A DNA stretch of 64,000 nt from Noviherbaspirillum sp036563305 (GTDB lineage: Bacteria; Pseudomonadota; Gammaproteobacteria; Burkholderiales; Burkholderiaceae_D): assembly GCF_036563305.1 (NCBI RefSeq), contig NZ_DATCMQ010000008.1, positions 266,411 through 330,410 of the forward strand, given 5' to 3'. The translations under genes and the position numbers were made by a program. Of this stretch, positions 44,743 to 53,850 are shown piece by piece (position 1 is the first letter of the stretch; each line of letters begins with the position of its first letter). Under the pieces are notes generated by a model. The model was not told the DNA's origin, did not search any database, and saw only the letters and a list, made by a program, of their open reading frames with translations.

Positions 44743-45537
44743 CTATTGCGCTGCCCAGCCGCCGTCCATGTTCCATGCCACGCCGCGCACCTGGCTGCCG
44801 GCCTCGCTGCACAGGAAAACGGCGAGTTCGCCGAGCTGTTCCGGCGTCACGAATTCACCGGATGGCTGCTTCTCCGAGAGCAGGCTGCGCTTTGCTTCCT
44901 CATTCGACAGTCCCTGCTGGCTGGCACGCGCATCAACCTGTTTCTGCACCAGCGGCGTCAGGACCCAACCCGGGCAGATCGCATTGCAGGTCACGCCGCT
45001 ATGCGCATTCTCGAGGGCGGTCACCTTGGTGAAGCCGACGATGCCATGCTTGGCCGCGACGTAGGCGGATTTTTGGGCCGAGCCGACCAGCCCGTGCACC
45101 GAGGCGACATTGATGATCCTGCCCCAGTTGCGGGCCTTCATCGCCGGCAGGGCAAGCCGCGTCGTGTGGAAGGCCGAGCTGAGATTGATCGCGATGATCG
45201 CATCCCATTTTTCGACGGGAAACTCCTCGACACTGGCGACGTACTGGATGCCTGCATTGTTGACGAGGATGTCCACGGCGCCGAACCGCCCGGCCGCGTA
45301 CTGCATCATCGCCTCGATCTCGGCGGGCTTCGACATGTCCGCGCCATGATAGGCGGCGTCCACGCCAAAATCTGCTTTCACCCTGGCCTGCACTGCTTCG
45401 ATTTCCGCCTGGTCGCCAAAACCGTTGAAAACGATATTCGCCCCCTGGGCCGCCAGGCTCCGGGCAATGCCCAGCCCGATGCCGGATGTGGATCCGGTGA
45501 CGAGTGCGGTTTTCCCTTGAAGCAGTGTGCCTTGCAT
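44743..45537 (-). CDS. bdhA: 3-hydroxybutyrate dehydrogenase
   Basis: A 264-residue SDR that oxidises D-3-hydroxybutyrate to acetoacetate with NAD. It shows TGSTSGIG, NNAGIQYVASVEEFP, the catalytic Ser in NVASVHG and Tyr/Lys in YVAAKHG, and the characteristic C-terminal RGVAWNMDGGWAAQ. GGAGAGGA precedes the ATG. Together with convergent scoAB it gives 3-hydroxybutyrate to acetoacetyl-CoA. Confidence 0.93.
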   Translation of the reverse strand: MQGTLLQGKTALVTGSTSGIGLGIARSLAAQGANIVFNGFGDQAEIEAVQARVKADFGVDAAYHGADMSKPAEIEAMMQYAAGRFGAVDILVNNAGIQYVASVEEFPVEKWDAIIAINLSSAFHTTRLALPAMKARNWGRIINVASVHGLVGSAQKSAYVAAKHGIVGFTKVTALENAHSGVTCNAICPGWVLTPLVQKQVDARASQQGLSNEEAKRSLLSEKQPSGEFVTPEQLGELAVFLCSEAGSQVRGVAWNMDGGWAAQ

Positions 45538-45652
45538 GGTGTCCTCTCCGAAATGGAATTGAATTTATTGCGTGATTTATTTGGATAGAATTTTAAGCGT
45601 AACCGCTCCTAAAATGTGAGAATAGAAGGCGATAGAGCGATTTCCGGCAAAA

Positions 45653-46519
45653 ATGATTGAGGCCCAGATCAAGTCCGTCCAATGCATGTCGCCCGCGGGC
45701 CTGCACAAGATGGCATACAAGGAATGGGGAGACCCGCGCAACCGCAACCTGCTGGTCTGCGTGCACGGCGTTACGCGCGTCAGCGACGATTTCGACCGTC
45801 TCGCCGCCGCGCTGTCGGACGCCTACCGCGTGATCTGCCCGGACGTCGCCGGCCGGGGGCGATCGGACCAGCTTGCGATGCCCCAGCTTTACCATCTTCC
45901 GCAGTACGTGGGCGACATGGTCACGCTGCTGGCGCGCGCCGACGCCGAGCATGTTCATTGGGTAGGCACTTCGATGGGCGGCTTGATCGGCATGGTGCTG
46001 GCATCGCTGCCGGACAGCCCCGTCGCCAGGCTGGTGCTGAACGACGTCGGTCCGGCACTGAACCCGCAGGCGCTGGCGCGCATCGGCACATACATCGGCG
46101 AAGACATCCGTTTTGACAGTCTTGACGACGGCGTCCGCTATATCCGCGAGATTTCCACTTCCTTCGGGCCGCATGGCGACGGCGAGTGGCGCAAGCTTGC
46201 GGCGGACGCGCTGCGGCAGGGCAAGGACGGCAGATGGATGAAGCATTACGACCTTCGGATCGCCGACGCATTCCGCACCTTGACGGAGGAGGGGGCGCGA
46301 CAGGCCGAGACCATGCTCTGGCGCGCCTACGACGCCATCCGGTGTCCGACGCTCCTGCTGCGCGGCGCGGATTCCGACCTTCTGGCGCCGGAGACCGCTC
46401 ACGCAATGACATTGCGCGGCCCGAAGGCCCGGTTGGTCGAGTTTGCCGGCATCGGCCATGCGCCGACGCTGATGCACGACGATCAGGTCGCAGTCGTCAC
46501 GGATTTCCTGCTTGGGTAA
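45653..46519 (+). CDS. Alpha/beta hydrolase
   Basis: A 288-residue soluble alpha/beta-hydrolase. The oxyanion loop is CVHGVTRVSDDF, the nucleophile elbow GTSMGG (Ser near residue 106), the likely acid Asp in RGADSDLL and the His in GIGHAPTL. There is no signal peptide. It lies next to ketone-body and polyhydroxybutyrate-type genes, so an esterase acting on hydroxyacid oligomers is conceivable, but no lipase box or depolymerase domain proves that. Confidence 0.82.
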   Translation: MIEAQIKSVQCMSPAGLHKMAYKEWGDPRNRNLLVCVHGVTRVSDDFDRLAAALSDAYRVICPDVAGRGRSDQLAMPQLYHLPQYVGDMVTLLARADAEHVHWVGTSMGGLIGMVLASLPDSPVARLVLNDVGPALNPQALARIGTYIGEDIRFDSLDDGVRYIREISTSFGPHGDGEWRKLAADALRQGKDGRWMKHYDLRIADAFRTLTEEGARQAETMLWRAYDAIRCPTLLLRGADSDLLAPETAHAMTLRGPKARLVEFAGIGHAPTLMHDDQVAVVTDFLLG

Positions 46520-46541
46520 CTACTAGGATCGATTGGACAGA

Positions 46542-46892
46542 ATGGATATCAAGCGTTTGCATGTCGGGAAGACCCTCTCCGAGGCAGCCGTCCACAACGG
46601 CGTGGTTTATCTCGCGGGACAGGTCGCCGAAGACCTGACACAGAATATCGAAGGTCAGACACGGGAAGTGCTCGGCCACATCGACCGCCTGTTGGCGGAG
46701 GCGGGCAGCGACAAGACGCGCATACTCATGTGCCAGATCTTCATCGCGGACATCAAGGATTTCGCCGGCATGAATGCTGTCTGGAACGCCTGGGTCGCCG
46801 ACGGCCACGCGCCGCCGCGCGCCACGGTGCAGGCGAAGCTCGCGAAGCCCGAGTGGCTGGTGGAGATGGTCGTGACGGCCGCCCAGAAATAG
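46542..46892 (+). CDS. RidA/YjgF/YER057c family protein
   Basis: A 116-residue protein of the Rid family. The first part shows VVYLAGQVAEDLTQNIEGQT, the middle AGSDKTRILMCQIFIADIKDF, and the C-terminus PPRATVQAKLAKPEWLVEM, where the Arg that binds enamine or imine products is in PPRATV. RidA members deaminate reactive 2-aminoacrylate-type intermediates. The ATG at 46542 is preferred to a TTG nine bases earlier. It precedes relA by seven bases and may be cotranscribed with it. Confidence 0.88.
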   Translation: MDIKRLHVGKTLSEAAVHNGVVYLAGQVAEDLTQNIEGQTREVLGHIDRLLAEAGSDKTRILMCQIFIADIKDFAGMNAVWNAWVADGHAPPRATVQAKLAKPEWLVEMVVTAAQK

Positions 46893-46899
46893 GTCCACG

Positions 46900-49164
46900 A
46901 TGGTTTCCAATGCCGCCACCCGGCTCGAAGCACAGGAAGGGCTGAGCGCCGGCCTCTCCGCCGAGGACGCCGCCCGGCTTCTGGACGCGCTCGCCTTTAT
47001 CGAGCCGATCTACCATGGTAGAGATGTGGTCACGGGTCAGGACGCTTTCGCGTTTGCCCAGGGCGTGGCGGCGACGCTTGCCGCCCTGAACACCGACACC
47101 GATACCCGTATCGCCGGGCTGCTGTTCGAGGTGCCGGTATTCGATGCGGAGGCAGGAGAGACCATCGAGGCCAGGTTCGGCCCGGACATCGCCGAGCTGG
47201 TCGGCAACATCCGCCAGTTGATGCGGCTGCATGAGCAGACCTTCGGCCAGCACGATGCGCCGCGCGGCAAGAATGCATCCCAGCAGGCGACCGAACAGCT
47301 CGAAACCTTGCGCAAGATGCTGCTCGCGATGGCGACCGACATGCGGGTGGTGCTGGTGCGTCTTGCGTCGCGCGTCACCACCTTGCGTCACTTCGCGGAG
47401 CTCAAGCTGGAGAACCAGAAGACGCGCGAGTACGCCCGCGAAACGCTGGACCTGTACGCGCCGCTGGCGAACCGGCTCGGCGTATGGCAGCTGAAATGGG
47501 AGCTGGAAGACCTGGCGTTCCGTTTTCTCGAGCCCGAGGTGTACAAGCGCATTGCCCGGATGCTGGAAGAAAAGCGCATCGAACGCGAAGGCTTCGTCGA
47601 TGCCGCGATTGCCCGCCTGAAATCGGTCATGGCAAACGCTGGCATCAAGGCCGACGTCAGCGGCCGGCCCAAGCATATCTTCAGCATCTGGAACAAGATG
47701 CGCGGCAAGGCGCTCGATTTTTCCGAGCTCTACGATGTCCGGGCATTCCGTGTCATCGTCGACGACGTCAAGACCTGCTACGTGGTGCTTGGCCTTGTCC
47801 ACGACATCTGGACGCCGATCCCCGAGGAATTTGACGATTACATCTCCCGCCCCAAGCCGAACGGCTATCAGTCGCTGCACACGGTGGTGGTTGCCGAGGA
47901 CGGCCGGGCAATCGAGATCCAGATCCGCACGCAGGAAATGCATCGCTTTGCCGAGTACGGCGTGGCCGCCCACTGGCGTTACAAGGAAGCCGGCGGTTCC
48001 AGTTTCTCGGCGCAGAAGTACGACGAGAAGATTGCCTGGCTGCGCCAGCTGCTGGCTTGGAAGAGCGAAGTCGCCGACGCAGTGGTGGAACACGGCGATG
48101 TTCAGCGCGAATGGGTGGAGAAGCTCAAGTCCGCCTCGCTCGATGACCGTATCTACGTGCTGACGCCGCAGGCGCGTGTGATCGAGCTGCCGGCCGGCGC
48201 CACGCCGATCGACTTTGCCTACCACCTGCACACCAACATCGGCCACCGTTGTCGCGGCGCGCGCGTCGACGGCGCCATGGTGCCGCTGAATTCGCCGCTC
48301 AAGAATGGGCAGACGGTCGAAATCATCACCGCACGGGGCAGCGCGGCGGCATCGGCCGGACCGTCTCGCGACTGGCTGGGGGCAGGGTATGTGGCGAGCC
48401 CGCGCACCCGGGCCAAGGTGCGGGCGTGGTTCAACGGTATCGAGCAGCAGGAGACCCTTTCACAGGGAAGGGCGCTGGTAGAGAAAACCCTCCAGCGCGA
48501 GGGCAAGACCGCGATCAACCTAGAGGAGCTCGCGCACAAGCTCGGCTTTCCCAAGGTCGACGACTTGTTTCTCGCCGTCGGCAAGGACGAGTTCAAGCTG
48601 CGCAATATCGAACTTGCGCTCCATGCCGACGACGCGCACAAGCAAGGGGGACGCCACGCGCATGCACCGGATGCCGTCATCCCGAACAAGAGCCGTGCCT
48701 CGAGCGTGGCGCAGGGCGCCCGATCCGGGGTTCTGGTGGTCGGCACCGATGGACTGATGACGCAACTTGCGCGCTGCTGCAAGCCGGCCCCGCCGGATGC
48801 GATCGTCGGTTTCGTCACGCGCGGGAAGGGCGTGTCGATTCACCGGGCGAACTGCAAGAATCTCGCGCAGATGCGGATGAATGCGATGGAGCGCGTGATC
48901 GAGACCGACTGGGGCGAGCACGGCAAGGAAACCGTCTATCCGGTCGACATCTTCATCTTCGCCAGCGATCGCCAGGGGTTGCTGCGGGATATCACCGAGA
49001 TTTTCTCGCGCGAGAAGATCAACGTCGTCGGCGTCAGCACGCAGAGTGCGAAGGGCCATGCGCGGATGTCATTCACCGCCGAGGTGGCGTCCACCGCGCA
49101 GCTGCAGAAGGCACTGATGATCATCCGCGACGTTGCCGGCGTGCTCGAGGTCCTGAGGCAGTAA
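46900..49164 (+). CDS. relA: (p)ppGpp synthetase RelA (hydrolase-inactive)
   Basis: A 754-residue RelA/SpoT homologue. The N-terminal HD region lacks the metal-binding HDxxED signature (LLFEVPVFDAE at about 74-84), so (p)ppGpp hydrolysis is not expected. The synthetase domain (about 240-360) carries the EFDD motif (310-313) that marks RelA-type enzymes, not the RxKD of bifunctional Rel/SpoT. A TGS domain (about 415-480), a Cys-rich zinc-finger-like region (RCCKPAP) and a C-terminal ACT domain follow. It would respond to uncharged tRNA on ribosomes. Confidence 0.95.
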   Translation: MVSNAATRLEAQEGLSAGLSAEDAARLLDALAFIEPIYHGRDVVTGQDAFAFAQGVAATLAALNTDTDTRIAGLLFEVPVFDAEAGETIEARFGPDIAELVGNIRQLMRLHEQTFGQHDAPRGKNASQQATEQLETLRKMLLAMATDMRVVLVRLASRVTTLRHFAELKLENQKTREYARETLDLYAPLANRLGVWQLKWELEDLAFRFLEPEVYKRIARMLEEKRIEREGFVDAAIARLKSVMANAGIKADVSGRPKHIFSIWNKMRGKALDFSELYDVRAFRVIVDDVKTCYVVLGLVHDIWTPIPEEFDDYISRPKPNGYQSLHTVVVAEDGRAIEIQIRTQEMHRFAEYGVAAHWRYKEAGGSSFSAQKYDEKIAWLRQLLAWKSEVADAVVEHGDVQREWVEKLKSASLDDRIYVLTPQARVIELPAGATPIDFAYHLHTNIGHRCRGARVDGAMVPLNSPLKNGQTVEIITARGSAAASAGPSRDWLGAGYVASPRTRAKVRAWFNGIEQQETLSQGRALVEKTLQREGKTAINLEELAHKLGFPKVDDLFLAVGKDEFKLRNIELALHADDAHKQGGRHAHAPDAVIPNKSRASSVAQGARSGVLVVGTDGLMTQLARCCKPAPPDAIVGFVTRGKGVSIHRANCKNLAQMRMNAMERVIETDWGEHGKETVYPVDIFIFASDRQGLLRDITEIFSREKINVVGVSTQSAKGHARMSFTAEVASTAQLQKALMIIRDVAGVLEVLRQ

Positions 49165-49172
49165 CGGGACGG

Positions 49173-50099
49173 TCAGGGTTCCTGCGCCATGCTCGGCAGT
49201 TCCGGCTGCAGCGTAATGTGGTCTATCCGGTGCTTTTCCAGCAGCATCGCCTTTATCCTGGCCAACACCCACGGCCATTCCTCCAGGCTGCGGATTTCCA
49301 CGTGCCCGATCAGGGCCGGCTGCCCCGGCGTCATTTCCCAGACATGCAGGTCGTGTACCGAGTTGACGCCGTCGATTGCCGCGAGGTCGGCGCCGACCTG
49401 CAGGTAGTCGACGTTCCGCGGAACGCCTTCCATCAGGAAGTGATACGCATCCTTCAGCACGGCCAGGGTCGAGCGCAGGATAAGCAGCGAAACGCCGATC
49501 GAAAGCAGGGGGTCGACCGGATACCAGCCGGTGAAGTAGATGATAGCGCCGGCGCATAGTGCCGCAATCGATCCCAGCAGGTCGCCGAGCACATGCACGA
49601 GGGCCGCGCGCGTGTTGACGTTGCCTTTGTCGTGGGACAGCAGCCACGCCACCAGCAGGTTGACCGTCATGCCGATCAGCGCCACGATGAAGACCGCTTC
49701 TCCCGCAACAACCTGCGGCGCGCTGAACCGGTGCAGGGCCTCGTACGCGATCCACGCGACCAGTGCGAGCATCGCCAGCGCATTGATGAATGCAGCGAGG
49801 GCTTCCGCCCGGCCGAATCCGAAGGAATGGCGCGGAGAAGGCGGGCGCCGGGCGATGTGCTGGGCAAGCAATGCCAATCCAAGCGCGGTACTGTCGGTGA
49901 GCATGTGACCGGCATCGGAGATCAGCGCGAGCGAGTTCGACCAGTATCCGGCGATCGCTTCCACCGCCGCAAATGCGAGCGTGAGCAGCACGGAGAACAG
50001 CAGCACCCTGGGGTTGCGCCCTTCGATCACGTGCCGATGCGTGGCGTCGCCGTGCCGATGCGCATGCAGGGAGCCAATGGAGTGGTGGTCATGAGGCAT
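49173..50099 (-). CDS. Cation diffusion facilitator (Zn/Co/Cd efflux)
   Basis: A 308-residue CDF protein of the CzcD/ZitB type. It has a His-rich N-terminus (MPHDHHSIGSLHAHRHGD), six transmembrane helices and a cytoplasmic C-terminal domain. The metal site residues are in SDAGHMLTDS (helix 2) and HVLGDLLGS (helix 5). It exchanges Zn and related ions for protons. It is convergent with relA. Confidence 0.92.
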   Translation of the reverse strand: MPHDHHSIGSLHAHRHGDATHRHVIEGRNPRVLLFSVLLTLAFAAVEAIAGYWSNSLALISDAGHMLTDSTALGLALLAQHIARRPPSPRHSFGFGRAEALAAFINALAMLALVAWIAYEALHRFSAPQVVAGEAVFIVALIGMTVNLLVAWLLSHDKGNVNTRAALVHVLGDLLGSIAALCAGAIIYFTGWYPVDPLLSIGVSLLILRSTLAVLKDAYHFLMEGVPRNVDYLQVGADLAAIDGVNSVHDLHVWEMTPGQPALIGHVEIRSLEEWPWVLARIKAMLLEKHRIDHITLQPELPSMAQEP

Positions 50100-50248
50100 G
50101 TCGGAAACTCGTCCTGATGGTCGCCCGTGTCCGGTGTGCCGGAGGGCATGGCATGCGGAGGAACCGAGTGTACAGGATAGGATGCCCGTGGAAGATGCAT
50201 GCGGCAGCGGCGCTTCCGCCTGTTTTGATTGCTCCTGAAGAAAAGCAC

Positions 50249-50277
50249 TAGCAAACTCGAAAAATTGCCGCTATAAT
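50249..50277 (+). promoter_or_regulatory. Predicted promoter of tRNA-Val
   Basis: A perfect TATAAT at 50272-50277 lies 12 bases before the tRNA. The -35 element (TAGCAA at 50249-50254) is weak. Confidence 0.5.
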
Positions 50278-50288
50278 CTTGCTTCTTT

Positions 50289-50365
50289 AGGCTCGTAGCT
50301 CAGCTGGTTAGAGCACTACCTTGACATGGTAGGGGTCGTTGGTTCGAGTCCAATCGAGCCTACCA
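50289..50365 (+). tRNA. tRNA-Val (anticodon GAC)
   Basis: A 77-base tRNA with encoded CCA. The acceptor stem AGGCTCG pairs with CGAGCCT. The D stem is GCTC/GAGC. The anticodon stem CTACC/GGTAG encloses TTGACAT with GAC in the anticodon position. The T loop is TTCGAGT. It reads GUC and GUU. Confidence 0.97.
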
Positions 50366-50447
50366 ACGAATTGCAGTACATTTTGTAAGAGCGAGAAAGG
50401 CAGTCCCGGTTATGACACCGCGAACTACAAGCGATCAGCTTATGGTG

Positions 50448-50470
50448 CGACGCTAGTCGGGTTCTTTTTT
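50448..50470 (+). terminator. Weak terminator after tRNA-Val
   Basis: A short stem CGAC/GTCG with loop GCTA is followed after five bases by six T residues. Confidence 0.4.
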
Positions 50471-50484
50471 CGTCTTTCAAATTT

Positions 50485-50515
50485 GAAAAAAACGCGGCTA
50501 GTCCGCGTTTTTTTT
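50485..50515. terminator. Strong terminator between tRNA-Val and thrS
   Basis: AACGCGG pairs with CCGCGTT around CTAGT. An A-run before it and a T-run after it make it usable on both strands. Confidence 0.88.
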
Positions 50516-50577
50516 CGTCCTCATTTTTGGCGCCTTCCTGGCGCCGCTCCCACCGTCATCCTGACATGGAGAACACA

Positions 50578-52485
50578 ATGGTTTCAGTCAGACTTCCCGA
50601 TGGATCGCAACGCCAGTTCGACGCGCCCGTCACCGTTGCGCAAGTTGCCGCGAGCATCGGCAGTGGCCTTGCCAAGGCAGCGCTTGCCGGTCGTGTCGAC
50701 GGCAAGCTGGTCGATACGTCCCATCTGATCGACCGCGACGCGGACCTGGCCATCGTCACCGACAAGGACCCTGACGGGCTCGACGTAATCCGCCATTCGA
50801 CCGCCCACCTGCTGGCCTACGCCGTCAAGGAGCTGTTCCCGGATGCCCAGGTAACCATCGGTCCGGTGATCGATAACGGCTTCTACTACGATTTCTCCTA
50901 CAAGCGGCCGTTCACGCCGGAGGATCTGCAGGCGATAGAGAAGAAGATGGCCGAACTGGCCAAGAAGGATGAGCCGGTGGCGCGCCAAGTGCTGCCGCGC
51001 GACGAGGCCGTGGCCTACTTCAAGTCGATCGGCGAACACTATAAGGCGGAAATCATCGCCTCCATTCCGGCGGGCGAGGACGTCTCGCTCTACAGCGAGG
51101 GCAAGTTCACCGACCTTTGCCGCGGACCTCACGTGCCGTCCACCGGCAAGCTCAAGGTCTTCAAGCTGATGAAGCTGGCGGGAGCATACTGGCGCGGCGA
51201 CTCGAAGAACGAGATGCTGCAGCGGGTGTACGGCACCGCCTGGGCAAGGAAGGAAGACCAGGATGCTTACCTGCACATGCTGGAGGAGGCCGAGAAACGC
51301 GATCACCGCAAGCTCGGCAAGGCGCTCGACCTGTTCCACTTCCAGGACGAAGCACCCGGCCTGATCTTCTGGCATCCGAAGGGCTGGACGGTCTGGCAGC
51401 AGGTCGAGCAATACATGCGCCGGGTGTACCAGGAGAACGGTTATCAGGAAGTCAAGGCGCCGCAGATCCTCGACCGCACGCTGTGGGAAAAAACCGGCCA
51501 CTGGGACAACTACCGCGACAACATGTTCGTCACGGAGTCCGAGAACCGGAACTACGCACTCAAGCCGATGAATTGTCCGGGCCATGTGCAGATCTATAAC
51601 GCCGGGCTGCGCAGCTACCGCGATTTGCCCCTGCGTTTCGGCGAGTTCGGGCAGTGCCATCGCAATGAGCCGTCGGGCGCACTGCATGGCCTGATGCGCG
51701 TGCGCGGCTTCACCCAGGACGATGGACACATTTTCTGCACGGAAGAACAGATCCAGGCGGAGTGTACCGCCTTCCATCAGCAGGCCATGCAGGTGTACAA
51801 GGATTTCGGTTTTTCCGATATTGCCATCAAGATTGCGCTCAGGCCGGACAGCCGGATCGGTTCCGACGAGACCTGGGATCGTGCCGAAGAGACCTTGCGC
51901 GCGGCGCTGCGGGCGTGTGGCGTGAACTGGGAGGAACTGCCGGGCGAGGGTGCGTTTTACGGGCCGAAGATCGAATACCACCTGAAGGATTCGCTCGGCC
52001 GTCCATGGCAGGTCGGCACAATGCAGGTCGACTTCTCCATGCCGGGGCGCCTCGGTGCCGAATATGTTGCGGATGACAACACCCGCAAGGTCCCGGTCAT
52101 GTTGCACCGGGCGATTGTCGGTTCGCTTGAACGCTTTGTCGGCATCCTGATCGAAAATCACGCGGGCGCCTTGCCGCTATGGCTCGCACCTGTACAGATT
52201 GCGATCCTGAACATCTCGGATGCGCAGGCTGATTATGCGCAAACGGTGGCACAAAACCTGAAAAAACAAGGGTTTAGGGTCCACGTCGATTTGCGTAACG
52301 AGAAAATAACCTATAAAATACGCGAGCATTCGGTTCAAAAGCTCCCCTATATCGTCGTCATCGGCGACAAGGAGCGGGATGCAAACACAGTGGCCGTGCG
52401 TGCGCGGGGCAACGTCGATCTGGGTGTCATGCCGGTCGATGCACTGGTGGAGCGCCTCAGGAACGAGGTGGACACCAAAGCCTAA
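50578..52485 (+). CDS. thrS: Threonyl-tRNA synthetase
   Basis: A 635-residue class II synthetase. The order is an N-terminal TGS-like N1 domain, a second N-terminal editing domain (HSTAHLLAYAVKELFP with HxxxH and later Cys/His ligands), the catalytic core with motif 2 RFGEFGQCHRNEPSGALHGLMRVR (about residues 362-385) and motif 3, and the anticodon-binding domain. The catalytic zinc ligands include Cys in MNCPGH. GGAGA lies before the ATG. It is the first gene of the thrS-infC-rpmI-rplT-pheST run. Confidence 0.97.
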   Translation: MVSVRLPDGSQRQFDAPVTVAQVAASIGSGLAKAALAGRVDGKLVDTSHLIDRDADLAIVTDKDPDGLDVIRHSTAHLLAYAVKELFPDAQVTIGPVIDNGFYYDFSYKRPFTPEDLQAIEKKMAELAKKDEPVARQVLPRDEAVAYFKSIGEHYKAEIIASIPAGEDVSLYSEGKFTDLCRGPHVPSTGKLKVFKLMKLAGAYWRGDSKNEMLQRVYGTAWARKEDQDAYLHMLEEAEKRDHRKLGKALDLFHFQDEAPGLIFWHPKGWTVWQQVEQYMRRVYQENGYQEVKAPQILDRTLWEKTGHWDNYRDNMFVTESENRNYALKPMNCPGHVQIYNAGLRSYRDLPLRFGEFGQCHRNEPSGALHGLMRVRGFTQDDGHIFCTEEQIQAECTAFHQQAMQVYKDFGFSDIAIKIALRPDSRIGSDETWDRAEETLRAALRACGVNWEELPGEGAFYGPKIEYHLKDSLGRPWQVGTMQVDFSMPGRLGAEYVADDNTRKVPVMLHRAIVGSLERFVGILIENHAGALPLWLAPVQIAILNISDAQADYAQTVAQNLKKQGFRVHVDLRNEKITYKIREHSVQKLPYIVVIGDKERDANTVAVRARGNVDLGVMPVDALVERLRNEVDTKA

Positions 52486-52545
52486 GGGCAGGAGCCCGAA
52501 GCGCGAGAGCACGGCTTAATTATTTGACTTTAAAAGGACACGGCA

Positions 52546-53067
52546 ATAGCTACTGACAAGTCGCATCGCATAAACGGTGAGGTCACCGCGCCGGAAGTGC
52601 GTTTATCTGGGGTCAACAACGAGCCGATCGGCATCGTTAGCCTGGCCGAAGCCTTCCGCCTTGCGCAGGAGGCCGACGTGGACCTGGTGGAGATCGCGCC
52701 GACTGCGCAGCCACCGGTTTGTCGCCTGATGGACTATGGCAAGTTCAAGTATCAGGAACAGAAGAAGGCCCACGAAGCCAAGCTGAAGCAGAAGGTCATC
52801 CAGGTCAAGGAGGTCAAGTTCCGGCCGGGTACCGACGAGGGTGACTACAACATCAAGCTTCGCAATCTGACCAAGTTCCTCGAAGAGGGCGACAAGACCA
52901 AGATCACGCTGCGGTTCCGTGGACGCGAGATGGCACACCAGGATATCGGCATGCGCATGCTCGAGCGGTTGCGCGGCGATCTCGAGCCGGTCGGTCAGGT
53001 AGAGCAGTTTCCGAAGATGGAAGGCCGCCAGATGGTGATGGTGCTGGCGCCGAAGAAGAAGAAGTAA
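52546..53067 (+). CDS. infC: Translation initiation factor IF-3, AUA start codon
   Basis: A 173-residue IF-3. It prevents 50S joining and checks initiator tRNA and start codon. The reading frame aligns with the family from ATDKSHRINGEVTAPEVR, which is preceded by ATA at 52546-52548 with AAAAGGA eight bases upstream. No ATG, GTG or TTG occurs at the conserved start; the first conventional start is a GTG 17 codons inside and would delete conserved residues. Rare start codons in infC allow autoregulation, because IF-3 itself rejects non-canonical starts (AUU in E. coli). Confidence 0.93.
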   Translation: MATDKSHRINGEVTAPEVRLSGVNNEPIGIVSLAEAFRLAQEADVDLVEIAPTAQPPVCRLMDYGKFKYQEQKKAHEAKLKQKVIQVKEVKFRPGTDEGDYNIKLRNLTKFLEEGDKTKITLRFRGREMAHQDIGMRMLERLRGDLEPVGQVEQFPKMEGRQMVMVLAPKKKK

Positions 53068-53230
53068 CACGACAAGAATTCATGCCGCCGGCCGGTACTT
53101 GCGGACGGTGGCGGAATCGCGGCGGATTCGCTCCGCTGCACGACAAGTGAGAGCAGGCATCCAAGAGCAACGAAGTGTTGCCACCTGCAATCATGTTAAA
53201 AATGGAGCTGTCCGAGAGGACAGAGTTGTC

Positions 53231-53428
53231 ATGCCTAAAATGAAGACGAAGAGCAGCGCCAAGAAGCGCTTCCGCGTACGTCCGGGCGGCACCGTCAAGC
53301 GCGGTCAAGCCTTCAAGCGTCACATCCTGACCAAGAAAACCACCAAGAACAAGCGCCAGCTTCGCGGCGCGGTGGATGTTCATGAGACAAACATGAACTC
53401 CATCAAGGCAATGATGCCGTTCGCTTAA
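53231..53428 (+). CDS. rpmI: 50S ribosomal protein L35
   Basis: A 65-residue basic protein with the L35 start MPKMKTKSSAKKRFRV and the KRGQAFKRHILTKK core. The ATG at 53231 is the family start. The 163-base gap after infC may hold the L20 or operon control region known from other bacteria, but I see no specific structure there. rplT follows after 16 bases. Confidence 0.96.
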   Translation: MPKMKTKSSAKKRFRVRPGGTVKRGQAFKRHILTKKTTKNKRQLRGAVDVHETNMNSIKAMMPFA

Positions 53429-53444
53429 CCTCACAGGAGCTAAT

Positions 53445-53804
53445 ATGCCTCGAGTAAAACGTGGGGTTACCGCACGGGCCCGTCACAAGAAAGTCCTTGA
53501 TCAAGCCAAAGGCTACCGCGGCCGCCGCGGCAATGTCTACCGCATCGCCAAGCAGGCGGTCATGCGCGCAGGCCAGTATGCCTACCGCGATCGTCGCAAC
53601 AAGAAGCGCGTGTTCCGCGCCCTGTGGATCACCCGTATCAACGCGGCCACCCGCGAGCACGGCGTCACCTACAGCGTATTCATGAACGGCCTGAAGAAGG
53701 CCAATATCGGTCTCGACCGCAAGGTGCTGGCCGATATGGCGGTGATGGACAAGCCGGCGTTTGCCGCGATTGTCAATCAGGTGAAGGCCAACATCGCTGC
53801 CTGA
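53445..53804 (+). CDS. rplT: 50S ribosomal protein L20
   Basis: A 119-residue L20 with the basic N-terminal extension MPRVKRGVTARARHKKVL that penetrates 23S rRNA and the KQAVMRAGQYAYRDRRNKKR helix. The length is normal. AGGAG lies upstream of the ATG. L20 represses its own operon in E. coli and Bacillus. A terminator separates it from pheS. Confidence 0.97.
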   Translation: MPRVKRGVTARARHKKVLDQAKGYRGRRGNVYRIAKQAVMRAGQYAYRDRRNKKRVFRALWITRINAATREHGVTYSVFMNGLKKANIGLDRKVLADMAVMDKPAFAAIVNQVKANIAA

Positions 53805-53850
53805 GCGTTGTGATCGCATGCGCCGTCCCCGGACGGCGCGGCAATGGAAG

